DNA of 64,000 nucleotides, taken from the NCBI GenBank assembly GCA_013397075.1, contig VWZS01006721.1, forward strand, positions 3,609,510-3,673,509, given 5' to 3'. Of this stretch, positions 1-10,043 are shown piece by piece. Made by a program: the position numbers and the translations under genes. The notes beneath the pieces are model-generated. The model had not been told where the DNA came from. It did no database searches and saw only the letters and a list, made by a program, of their open reading frames with translations. Position 1 is the first letter of the stretch. Each line of letters begins with the position of its first letter. Origin of the DNA: Rhabdornis inornatus (Eukaryota > Chordata > Aves > Passeriformes > Rhabdornithidae).

Positions 1-58
1 GCCCCTTCCCACCCAAGATGTTGGAATGGTGGATGCCTTGCAAGGTTCTCTCTCCCAG

Positions 59-90
59 GACAATGCCTCCAGCTACAGCACCTTCAATGG
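59..90 (+). CDS. Candidate small exon upstream of the membrane-protein exon
   Basis: A strong pyrimidine-rich acceptor (ttctctctcccag) is followed by 32 bases and a donor-like GTAAAT. In one frame it reads DNASSYSTFNG with the last codon split, and it contains an N-glycosylation sequon (NAS). It ends in phase 2, which matches the start phase of the candidate exon at 747-810, and that one in turn matches the exon at 2841. This is a prediction from splice sites and phase only; no homology was recognised, and a 32-base exon is unusually short. Confidence 0.25.
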
Positions 91-746
91 GTAAATCTAG
101 GTGGTGGGAAAAGCTGTTTCTCCAGTCCTTATGGGGAAGGAAAATAGTACTAGTTTCCCTGCAGATGAACAACGAAGATGTAGGAAGGTGTCTGCGTGTA
201 GGGGGGAGGTGAGAGGGTGTTTGTTTGCTGAGACTTTGAGAAATAATCCTTTGGATATTGCACACGACAGACAGTGACAGGGAGAAAATCCAAAACGCCT
301 AAGAACCCAATGCTGCGTTCCTCAGCACAGTGGGGGACTGGCCAGGTGGTGGAAAAATGTGATAAAACCTATCGACTGTTACAACATTTTTCTGAAAGTG
401 CATACAAATATTCAGTGAAACAGTGAACTCAGCAGACCTATTTCTCCATCTGCAGGGAGAAAGAAATAAAAGGATGAAAAGCAATTATGATATTTGGGCT
501 TGAGGACATCTGCTCAGAAGTCTTAGAAGGTTTGGGCTGCATGAGCTTTCATGCAACATTTCATGCTGTGGGTGAAAATTATGGGGATAGGAATCAATGA
601 TCAGGCATAATTCAAAACACAATCTACAAAATATGATCTACATTGACTGTATGGATCCCAAAACTGCTCTAAGGAGCAGCACTTCTTGGTGGTGTGAGCC
701 ACAGGTGCCACTTGCTAACCCTGCCCTTCCTCTGTCCATATTTCAG

Positions 747-810
747 AGCAGGAAGCATTGCCAGTGCTGCTACCCTACACTTGTGTTTGATGTGTACAGG
801 CAACAGGAAG
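747..810 (+). CDS. Candidate internal exon of the same membrane-protein gene
   Basis: The segment has a good acceptor (cctctgtccatatttcag) and a strong donor (GTAAGC). The 64 bases are open in two frames. The frame that joins in phase to the candidate at 59-90 and to the exon at 2841 has one base, then AGSIASAATLHL and CLMCTGNRK, ending on a codon boundary. The other open frame reads SRKHCQCCYPTLVFDVYRQQ. No domain is recognised in either frame, so this rests on splice signals and phase. Confidence 0.28.
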
Positions 811-2840
811 GTAAGCACCATGGGTGGGGGGGACACCCTAGCAGCCCATGTAGGTGTCATAAGTGGCTAAAACTATACTGAGACTGTTAAAAGTTTTAAT
901 TCTTTTTCCTTAACTGGAAATGCGGGGTTATATCTCTTTCTAGTTTGGTTGTTTATTGTTTTTTTGAGCCCACTGCCTGGGTTTTTAAGAGGCCCACTGT
1001 AAAAGCAATTGCTTTCCCTTACGTAGACATGACTACAGGCTGCTGGAAATGCGTGTGCTTAGAGATACAGGATACAGAGTTAATGGAGTAAGTCCACTAT
1101 GCAGTGATGGAGAGAAGAAAAATACAAGGAGAAGAAAGAAATAGGGTTTCCAGGGTGCCAAAGGAAGAAGAGAAATAATCCCACAGAAAATAAAAGAGAA
1201 ATGGGACACACAGCACAGAATGAGCCAGAAATATTTAGGAAGGAGCAGAGGACAGAGAACAAGTAAAGGAGAGATGTGTATCATGAGCACCTGGCATAGC
1301 CATGGAGAGAAGTGGAGAACTGGCAGTAGATGGAAGCCAAAGGGAAGGACGAGTTATTGCACAAGGCAAGATCAGAAGAGCATAATGAAGCAAAAACACT
1401 GAGAAATTAGGCAAGAATGGAGAGGAGTGTGAAAAGAAAGAAGAAATTAATTGAGATAGGGCAAGGACTTGTGAGGCAGTTCCATTTTCTATCCCAAAGT
1501 CCCAAATCCTGCAGTATATCCTTACAGTACAGCATTTGCATTTTGAGGGCAAGTTACCCATACACATGCAATCCTAACTTTGCCAGCCTGCTACTTTACA
1601 GTTTGCAGTTCAGCCAATGAAAGTCTTCTATTTACTACTGTATTTTAATAGCACCTTCAGAAACCATCCCTTCCACAAAGGATGCTCTGACCCTCCACTA
1701 CTTTGCTTCACAGCTTGCCAGGGCTCCTACCTCAGCTTTGTGCTCCTGTCACACTGTCTTCCCAGGAAGCTTTATAGAAATCACTAATGATGGTAGACGG
1801 TGAGAGTTTCTCTGGTGTAATTAATGGATGTGTGAAAAAGCCTGCTGGGCTGGACAGGCTGGAGAGGTGCCAGCTACTGAAGGCCAGATCCAAATCTCAG
1901 TGGAGCTAAATTAAAAACTCCAGTACATTTTGCAGGTTTTGGATGGGGGCTCAGGTGCATAGTGGGAATGGAAAAATTCATTGGGGACCTCCTAAATTGC
2001 ATGCTTGTTCCCCAGTTAGTCTTGGATGATACCTGCAGCAAAGCCTGGGCTGCAGAAGCAGTGTGAAGCAGCTGGCATTTTGTGACAGTTAAAATAAGGT
2101 GCATGGAACCAGACAGTCCCCAGAAACAGGCCCAGGCAGAAACTGTCATTCCCACTAAAATGGGTGGTTAAGCAGCACAGAGTGGCAGAAGATTTCAGCC
2201 TGGCTATGTAAACTGAGAAAGCAAAACAGGCTTTGGGGAGAGTTTATAGGTGGCATGTGAATGCCCCAAAACTGCTGATGGCAAAGGCCATCCCAAGTCT
2301 CCCATGTCCATACATTCTGTAGCCTCAGAAGGGCAATACTGAATCCCAGTGGGTCCATGTGAGCCTACACATGCAGCTTGGCTGGGAAGATCACACCTGC
2401 CCTTTCAGCATGACCCTGGTGCCACTCAAGATGGGAATTGTTTATTAAGTGATATTCTTTTGTGATAATGATGCCTGTGAAAAATACCACCACCACAAGA
2501 GGAACTGCAGATGTTTAGTTAGCCAAAGCAGTGACCTTCCTCTCCACCTGTGCCCTTCACCTTTGCCCCTCCAATCCACATTGCCTTTGCTCCTGGGGCT
2601 GACTCGAGTGCTTTGTTCCTCCTGTGGCAATTCTGGTAAGGATGGAGCAGGGTTGTATCTGCTTCATTTTCTAAAAGCCACTGAGTAAACAGGGAATAGA
2701 GAACAGTTAATCCAACGCCAGAGAGACACACGGGCATCAGAAACAGAGTTGAAGGGTTCAATGAGGTAGGTAGTGAGAACTTAATCAGCCCCCTTTTCTC
2801 TTCCCTCACTGCATACTTTGGCATGTTTTTGCTTTCAAAG

Positions 2841-3434
2841 GGCAGTACTGAGAGTGGGACCATCTTGAAAGCCTCCCTAAGTGTGACAGCGTCTCCCTCT
2901 GCCCTGCATATACGCACTCACCTGGGTGACATTGCTGCAACCACAGCCTGGCTTGGTGATGCCAACACTGCTGGCAATTTGTCCTCAGCTTCGAGGCAAA
3001 TGGCAGGAAGAGAGTTGGCACCGCAGCCAGAGGAGGCAGGCACCAGGGGTGAGGAGGACAAGGATGAGCAGGAGGCAGCTGGGAATACCCTGCCGTGGGT
3101 GACCAGACCAGCTCCCAAATCTGCTGTTGCCGAGAAAGGGGAAGGCCCTGGCAGAGGACCCCGACTCCTTGCAGCCCAACTCGGCATCGTCCTGGTGTGC
3201 ACGGCCGCGCTGGGCCTGGCGCTGGCAGCTGCCCTGCGCTGTGTCTGTGCCCAGCACTGCCACAAGCGAGCCGAGGTGTCCTTCAGCGAGCCCGAGCCCG
3301 ATGTCATCACCGTCACGGAGAACGGGGAGGTGATGCACTTCCGAAAGATCCGCCAGAACAGCTTCGTGCTGCTGCAAGCTCACTACAACTGGGTCAGCCC
3401 TTCGAGCAGCGGGAGGAAGACAATGGTGGCTTAG
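2841..3434 (+). CDS. Last coding exon of a single-pass membrane protein, possibly REELD1
   Basis: The open frame runs to TAG at 3432-3434. I place the exon start at 2841, after a pyrimidine tract and AAAG acceptor; an in-frame ATG at 2823 is the alternative. The exon encodes a Ser/Thr/Ala-rich segment, then a charged stretch (EEAGTRGEEDKDEQE), then a hydrophobic helix of about 25 residues (LLAAQLGIVLVCTAALGLAL onward). A Cys/His-rich juxtamembrane part (RCVCAQHCHKR) follows, then a cytoplasmic tail with SEPEPDVITVTENGEV, NSFVLLQ and YNWV (a YxxPhi-type sorting motif) ending GRKTMVA. The second half is GC-rich and CpG-rich. I did not recognise the protein from its sequence. REELD1 (reeler-domain protein) is suggested because, from memory, it lies next to SLC10A7 in convergent orientation in mammals. 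The reeler domain itself would lie upstream of this window. Confidence 0.6.
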   Translation, partial: GSTESGTILKASLSVTASPSALHIRTHLGDIAATTAWLGDANTAGNLSSASRQMAGRELAPQPEEAGTRGEEDKDEQEAAGNTLPWVTRPAPKSAVAEKGEGPGRGPRLLAAQLGIVLVCTAALGLALAAALRCVCAQHCHKRAEVSFSEPEPDVITVTENGEVMHFRKIRQNSFVLLQAHYNWVSPSSSGRKTMVA

Positions 3435-3860
3435 TCCCTCTTTGTGCTGCCATATAGGCAAAAAAACCCAAAGCAGCCAGTTCAGACAGAAGTGTTAGGC
3501 AAAAGTATCTAAGCTACAGCTGCTGAGAAAATAGAAGCTGATAGATTGCTCAGTGTGTTACACTTACTGCAATTAATATTGTATATCTGCTCATTAGCTG
3601 TCACTGTGGCAATGACATACACTAACTCTGTTGCCTTAAGGGTGTAGCCTAAAATAGAAATTCTTCCACTGCACTGTGGTATTGACTTCTTTTTAATCTC
3701 AGAAAAAAAAGTTTCTAGTGTTATATTTCTTTCTAGGAACTACAAACTCAACCATTTTCATTTAAGAGCTTACAGGTTTGACTCTGTACACTTGGTATCC
3801 CTTGGATGACAACTATTTGCCACAAGATTTCAAGTTTCAATTTGAAAATAAAAAGCAATA
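3435..3860 (+). other. Probable 3' UTR of the membrane-protein gene
   Basis: After the stop codon the base composition falls from GC-rich to AT-rich and no frame stays open. The first canonical AATAAA on the + strand that I see is at 3847-3852, which gives a 3' UTR of roughly 430 bases. The exact cleavage site cannot be read from sequence. Confidence 0.4.
3847..3852 (+). terminator. Candidate polyadenylation signal (AATAAA)
   Basis: A canonical AATAAA hexamer lies about 410 bases after the stop codon at 3434, just before the palindromic element at about 3.94 kb. No other AATAAA was noticed between the stop codon and this site. Confidence 0.4.
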
Positions 3861-3929
3861 ACTCATTAGTGGAGAACATTGATCCCAAGAATGCTGAATT
3901 GATTCATAGAGTGAAACACGGGATGGCAG

Positions 3930-4060
3930 ACACCAGCTTTTGGGGGAGAAACATGCCTCCTCATCAGGTGCAAATGGAAGAAAATCTTTCCTGTCCATTT
4001 GCACCTGATGAAGAAGCTTGTTGAAGCCTGACAGCCAACATCTATTTAGTCTTTTACTTT
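3930..4060. repeat. Palindromic element with two hammerhead-like cores
   Basis: Two perfect 18-bp arms (3961-3978 and 3994-4011) are separated by 15 bases; beyond the arms, similarity continues imperfectly. Each arm carries CTGATGA in outward orientation: on the + strand at 4005-4011 and on the - strand at 3967-3961. The - copy continues with GGAG, a loop and CTCC, then CCCAAAAGC. The + copy continues with a short AAGCTT stem and GAAG. This resembles the hammerhead ribozyme core (CTGATGA, stem II, GAAA) that occurs in Penelope-like retroelements. Bases 4040-4065 also resemble the sequence that follows such cores in amniote repeats, as I remember it. It looks like a decayed repeat and not a gene. 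Confidence 0.5.
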
Positions 4061-4065
4061 GAGTC

Positions 4066-7000
4066 AGCTCAGTGACACTGTGCAGAAACATGGACTGAGA
4101 AGTATCCTTCCCAGGTCACTTTGGAGATGCCCTGCCAAGGCTGCATGGGAAGTTAACAGCATCCCTGTATTCTGAGTTTGTGCAAACCTCTCTGACCATG
4201 TGGTTTTCTGTAGGAGACCCCTAAAGCAACCCTTGAAAAACAGCATGCTCCTGGACACCTCCTAAGAAGGACAGGTGACAACAGCAAGGGTAAAGTTTTA
4301 TTTTACTGCAGCTTTAAAAGAGCCAGAAATAGACTTGATAATGATCCTCTTGAGATATACGTTTTAAAGCCTTTCAGAGAGCAGGAATTGACCCTTCTGG
4401 TGTCCTTTCTAGGGTGGATCAGCTCAGAGCTGATCATTCCCAAGCCATGTAGTGGGGGACAAACTTACATTTTGGTGCTGCAGCCTAATTCACAGCCCAC
4501 AGCAATCCCCCTGAACCAAGCAGATAATGACAGGACTCTGATGGTTCACCAAGCCTTCCTGGTGACAGCTCCCCCTTTGTCAGGAGGGCCCTGTGGCCAT
4601 CTCCATGCTGGATAGTCAGTCAAAGCCCTACTCTCACATCCTCCCCTACCTCACCACTGACTTCGGAGGAGACAGGTGGGACATGAGTTCTCCTGCTCCA
4701 ACACGATGCACAAAGTGCAGCTCTTGCTAACAGTGCCTTCCATTAGCATTCAGAAAGAGCTGGTTTCTGACCATACTGCTGCACTGTGATCAGTGACATT
4801 TGTGCTACACACATGGACAAATTTTTATCAACTTCACTTCTAGGCCCAGTGAGCCCTGGGCAAAATAAATGAGTAAGAAAAGAAGTGTACTCACAAATGC
4901 AGCTTGCAGAGATGAGCTTGATGCTCATAACCACTGTACTTCAAAGAGAAGAGCAACTGCACTGTAGCCCTTTGCTGCAGAAAAAATAAGGGTAGTGCTG
5001 TAATTGAAAAGACAAAGTTTGGTTTAGGACTCAGAAGGATGCCAGGTGAATGGTTTTATATTTACTAATTGAGCTGATGCCCTACCTACTAGTAAGTCTC
5101 CAGGTTTTTAAGCACACATCTAGACACTTAGAATGGCATTCCTCTCTGGTGTCATGTGCCTTAGAAAGAAATCATGTTTCTGTACGCCAGTGTAGCTGAA
5201 CTGTGTAGTGACTAAAACAGACTGCATTCAAGTCCTTGTTAATGCAGCCAAAAAAAAAATCCTAATTAACTGAGAAAATAGGTCAACAAACTCTTAAATA
5301 TTTAAAGAACTATCACATATTATTTTAAAAAGTTTCTTATGATGGCATAGCTGTTTATGAATAAATTACAAATACCTATGGCCTCTTTCACTGTCTCTGT
5401 GGGATTAATGTCACCAGACTGCTCTGGCTATAAAGCCAGAACCTTCCTCTCCTCAGCTCCTTGCCCACAACCCAGCACTGCTTCTTTCTAGGCTGACTAG
5501 AGCAAGGAAAGGCCCCATGGAGGTGTCGGATTGGGAGAGTGGCACATCAACAGCATTCTGCCTTCTGCCAAACTCTGCCTTCTGCTAAATTGATGTGCTC
5601 CAGTATTATTAGTAGTAAGAACAGTAATAGTGAGCTCTGAGGGATACAGCTCCTCTGAATTAGTAATGAGTTTTGCTACTTTGCTCTCTTGGCTGAGACC
5701 TAAAGTGCCTATGTTTTTTTCTTGACTTCCGAATGATGTTCCGTTTGTTACAGTTGCCATGACAGGAGGAACGGAGGTCTTATCTCTTCTTAAGGCTGTT
5801 AAAAACACGAGCACTGGTTAATTTATTAAAAGGCAAACCATTCAAACATCCCCATTCTTAACTGCCTTGCCTTATATGGAAATTAGTCTGTTACTAGCTC
5901 ATGCTTGTAACATATTTCTGAGAAAAAACCACCAGAATTGGGAAAACAAAGGCACAAACCGTTCTAGTATTTACTGGAGAGACAAGTGAAAGACTTGCCT
6001 TGTTTCCCTCACTAGGTGCATGCCTGGGCTGGTCACAGAAGTTGGTCACAGAAGTTCTGCTGGGACTGGGGATCTCAGTTCTCCCAGTGCAGCTCAGCCT
6101 GCAGTCACCTGTGGCTCATGTCAGGCTGTCATCCCTCAGCAAAGTGACATGGTTTGGGGTCAGAAGTACTGAAAGCAGCTAATGCACACCTATCCTGAGC
6201 CTATCTCCCCACCAGCCAAACAGGCAGCAAACATAGTTTTGGCAATAAAAATGTCTATGGCTATTGCAATGCTTGAGTTACCTTAACTCAAGAAAAAAAA
6301 AGAAATTTAGAAATAACAAAATGTGGGGAGGTTGCACTAAGCAAGAGAGTTGATCCAAAGCTTGGACATCACAGACATTTCCTGCATTGGTTGAATTGTC
6401 ACTAGCAAGTAAAAAAAGACAGACATTCACCAATTTGGCCAGCACCAAAAAGGGTGACAAGACTCACAGGAGCAGCCCCAGGACCCTGTGGACTCAGCAG
6501 TCATGGCCAGCATGGATGTTCGAGCTCTCCCAGATCAGTGCGAATGCGGCCCCAGGCATTTGAGAGATCTGACTGTCTGGCTTGACCAGCCCTTTTGGCA
6601 CAGTTTCTGCAACTACTCAGGACCACAAAAACCAAGGAAGGCAGAACAGCAAGGTCAGGAACCCAGAGAGTAAAACATTCAGCAGATGCATGTGTTATTT
6701 ATTCACTCAAATTTAAATAATAATGACAAATGCCTGTAAAAAAGAAAAGGAGACAAAGCTTTAACAATTCCTGCAACATTCAACTCCAAAAAGACAGCTG
6801 CTTAGCAGCAAAGACAAATGACAAAGTAGCAGCCTGACCTGCAAAGCTGGTGAACAGCAGAACAGACCCCTCACTCCTCCTGGCAAGCTAGACCCTTTCA
6901 CTGCCCCTGCCAGGCCCTTAAGGCTCATTGTCTGGACAGCTCTACAGGGCTCTCTTCCTTCCTTTGCCTTCCCTTCTCTCTCCTGCCAAGTCATCCAAGG

Positions 7001-7734
7001 CTACGAGAGGGCAGAGAAGGACTTGAGGAGTCGCAAGCTCCCCTGGACCAGGAGCTGCTCAGAGATCTCTCCCAGCCCCTTCCTGCCACTGAACTGCTTC
7101 CACTTCACAGGTAATGTCTCTGCAGTCCTCTTTCCTCATTAGTGTGTGTGTGACTCTCTCAATAAAACATTTCGCTACATGATGTACGAAGGACCGTGTC
7201 TCAAACCACATTTTACTGTATATTTAAGTGCATGTTTTGCTGATTTACTACTGTTCTAGAGAACGTCTCCCTCCCCGAGCAGGGCAGGCCCATAACGGAT
7301 ACATCAGCTCTGACTAATGATTATTAGTACATCCCAAGGTTATGTCCCACAATCAAATAATGTGTAGGAGGGAAGAGAGACTCCAGTTTACTCGGTTGAG
7401 GACAAAGATCACAGATAGTCTCTTTCAATCTTCAGATTGCAATATCCATTACAGATTGCCACCTTCTAATGTCAAAGTATAATTTGTTGTTGAGAAAATG
7501 TGTCGCTGTTCCAAAGGTGAGTCAAAGATCAGCATGGCTGTATATCAGCGCATGTTGATGTACATTAAGAACTGACGGCCAGGTACCAAGGACATCGGGC
7601 AGCTGCTGCAGAGGGAACGGCAGCAGACGTGACTTGCTGATCCTTCCTGTGCAAACACAGGGCCCGGAGTGGGAAAACATTTAACCCAGTCGAAGTGAAG
7701 TGTCAACAGTAATTGCCAGTGTCTAAGGCAGCAC
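4066..7734. other. Intergenic sequence without a recognised gene
   Basis: I see only short open frames on both strands, without coding character, splice structure or known domains. There is a direct 13-bp tandem duplication at 6031-6056 and an A-run at 5250. Composition is mixed, with moderately GC-rich patches at about 6000-6180 and 6900-7100. Confidence 0.5.
6031..6056. repeat. Perfect 13-bp tandem duplication
   Basis: GGTCACAGAAGTT occurs twice head to tail with no spacer. It is probably a recent slippage duplication with no evident function. Confidence 0.85.
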
Positions 7735-7980
7735 CAACACGACGTGTCAGAGGCAGCGGCTGCCTGCAGCGGTCTATGCCCGCACGGCTCCGGGCAGGAA
7801 TCGTGCAGTACCTGCGCTCCCGGGCAGGTCCGTGCGGGCCCACGCCGCGGGATCCATCCCAATCCCGGGTGCTCTCGCCGGCCGCCGCCAGGGGGCAGCG
7901 TTGTCCCGGCGATGGCGGCCCCGCGCTCCGGGCCGGTCCCGGCGCGGCGGGAGCGCTCGGGCGCAGGGAGGGTTTGTAAT
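7735..7980. promoter_or_regulatory. Small CpG island
   Basis: About 245 bases are very GC-rich and dense in CpG (runs such as CCGGCCGCCGCC and GGTCCCGGCGCGGCGGGAGC), in clear contrast to the CpG-poor flanks. Such islands usually mark promoters or unmethylated regulatory DNA. A GCGATGGCGG start context lies at 7908-7917 and opens MAAPRSGPVPARRERSG, which stops at 7992. No downstream exon could be linked to it, so an unannotated or non-coding transcript start is possible. The nearest recognised genes are the membrane-protein exon (ending at 3434) and the protease gene (3' end near 9.87 kb); neither starts here. Confidence 0.65.
7885..7900. promoter_or_regulatory. CTCF-like binding site inside the CpG island
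   Basis: CCGCCAGGGGGCAGCG closely matches the well-known CTCF core (CCACCAGGGGGCGC type). It lies in the middle of the CpG island, between two gene neighbourhoods, which is a plausible insulator position. The match was made by eye, without a score. Confidence 0.55.
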
Positions 7981-8564
7981 CCTTGTCAGTGACATTCCAC
8001 CTTACATGGTTTCTACTCTGTCTTAATTATCAAGCCGCTACAGAACATGCACAGTTGTCCCCAGTGCTATTTCAAATTCCCAACTGCCGTTTGTAGAGAT
8101 TTTTTCTTCCAGAAATCCACTACACAAATGCTGCTGGGAAAACAATAGGCAGGGTGTAAATTATCTTGTGTCCCCTTCTCCTGACAGCTTCCTACTAACG
8201 AAGACGTTTATGACAAGAAAAAGCAAAGCTCTCTCCACTTCCAGCTGTGCCACGTGGTCTGTCTGGGGCCCATGGTCAGAGCTGAGCCCGGCTGAGCTCA
8301 AGTGACTCCAGCAGGCCACAGCCCTGGCCAGAGAAGGCTGAGGCAATGCTGTCCTGGTGGGTGATGCAACCAAAGGCTCTGAGAGGGCTGTATTTCTTAT
8401 TGGAAATATCTGCCTGTCACTTGGCATTTGAATGAGCAGCTGGAAGCTGCTGGTAGGTGCTTGTGTCATGGTAATGACTGTGACAGGCTTTTTCCGTCTC
8501 TGAGGAGGAGATGGTTGTGACATTTGCTTTGAATGCAACTTTGAAGTCACGGTGTTCCTCTGGT

Positions 8565-8695
8565 TCAGAAGAATTTCTTCCTAATATCTATTCTAAACCT
8601 ACCTTCACTTTAAAGCCATTCCTCCTTGTTCTATAACTACTTGCCCTTGTATAAAAAGTCCCTCTCCAGCTCTATTTTAGCCCCTCTCTTTGCAG
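8565..8695 (-). mobile_element. CR1: CR1 LINE fragment
   Basis: On the + strand this reads GAATTTCTTCCTAATATC, then TTTAAAGCCATTCCTCCTTG and AAAAAGTCCCTCTCCAGCT. These are hallmark blocks of the reverse complement of the bird CR1 3' region. The terminal block (CATAGAATGGTTTGGG) is missing, so both ends are truncated. It lies between the CpG island and the 3' end of the protease gene. Confidence 0.85.
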
Positions 8696-9866
8696 GGGCT
8701 CCCAAAACTTCCTGCTAACAGCTTGCAGGAAAACACCCTGTATGGCATCGTGGTTTCTTTGGGAGGTTCACTGCCACCCTGCTCTCTGCAGCTGCTTGCC
8801 AGCAGCTCCTTCCCGAAAAGCACCCACTAGAGCATGTGGCACCTGCAGACAGCATGCACTTGTCCTATCTGGTTACAGCCACGGCAGGCGAGCAGTGCAG
8901 CAAAAGCCAAATATGCCAGAGATACCCAAGCACTGTCATCCTTCCTGCGCAAAGCATGGGAAACATGGATGCAGCACAGTCCATGCTGGCCATGTCAGAC
9001 ACAGCAACACCCTCTGGGGAGGCTCCTTGTCCTTGATGTCTATGAGGGCTAGTGCTGTTCTGGGCCCACACTGACGGGGGCAGTTGTGGTACCTGGAATG
9101 CGAGGCCAAGGGCATAGCTTGTGTCTGTGAGACTGGCTCCTTGATCCTCCCTTCTGCCTATCTGTCATGCTTACACATCCCCCTCATCTTCCTCAACTCC
9201 TCTCTGTCTCTGCCCTTCTCCCTGCTATCTTTCCCCCCCGAATCCGAGGTTTGTCCCACCTGTGAAAAGACTTGGTGTTACAGGTGCTGTTAACTAGCTC
9301 ACCTCGGCCTTCCATGGCATTACAGATGCAGTTTCCTGGGTCCTTCTGCTCCTACCGGGTTCTTCTCCCCAGAATGACCCCAACTCTTCCTTCAAACATC
9401 TCTAAAGTGCAGCCACCTCACACATCAATATCCCTTTGCTACCTGTGAAATCTTGCTCTTCCTTTTAGGGCACTGTAGCTCCTGTCAGCTTCTCCCTGTC
9501 TTTGTGACAGTCAGAAATTTTGCTTGTTATGCTCAGGAGCTTCCCAGGTCCTGCTCCGTTAGCTAAGGCTTTTGTCAGGCTTTAGCCACCAGCTTGCGTG
9601 CCTCAATGTGTTCCCCCCCAAGGTATCTGCATGGGGCATTGTCTTCTCCTGTCCTCTTCCTAGCCTTGATGTGCCAGTCCTTTCCATCCTGTGGTGGCTC
9701 TGAGCACTCTCCTCTCTGACCAGCCAAAATTCCAGCCTTTTGGGATGATTCCCTTTGTGCCCAAGTGGTCTGGTGCAGTTTCATTTTGCAGGTCCTGGGC
9801 AAGGAAGTCCTTGCCTTGCTCAGGAGACCAAATCGGACTGAAAGCATGGTTAACAGCAAACATAAG
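8696..9866. other. Intergenic sequence downstream of the acrosin-type gene
   Basis: Moderately GC-rich sequence with overlapping short open frames on both strands (the longest near 8742-9074, about 110 codons). I see no splice structure, domain or homology that supports coding. The pyrimidine-rich + strand at 9140-9240 and 9340-9540 is notable but unexplained. Confidence 0.45.
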
Positions 9867-9870
9867 CAAC

Positions 9871-9876
9871 TTTATT
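9871..9876 (-). terminator. Polyadenylation signal of the acrosin-type gene
   Basis: TTTATT on the + strand is AATAAA on the - strand. It lies 168 bases beyond the TGA stop of the protease gene, within a typical 3' UTR length. Confidence 0.6.
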
Positions 9877-10043
9877 TCAGCAACTAAGTCAGCGTTAGCA
9901 TTTGCATACATGCAGAGAAGCAATGTGGGCAGGATAGAGCAGGCCTTCGGCACTGAGGCAGCCTTTGGATAAGCAGGCATTGCCTCAGCAGGAAATGATC
10001 ACAGTCTCATGGAACCTGCACTGGATACTGTCCATTCTCCTGC

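Noticed and set aside
3806..4091. Open frames on both strands sharing HQVQM and APDEEAC
   Set aside because: The shared peptides arise because the perfect 18-bp inverted repeat is read from both strands; it is not a gene family.
8742..9074. 110-codon + strand open frame and overlapping frames on both strands
   Set aside because: No splice sites, domains or homology; the moderately GC-rich composition alone explains the lack of stop codons.
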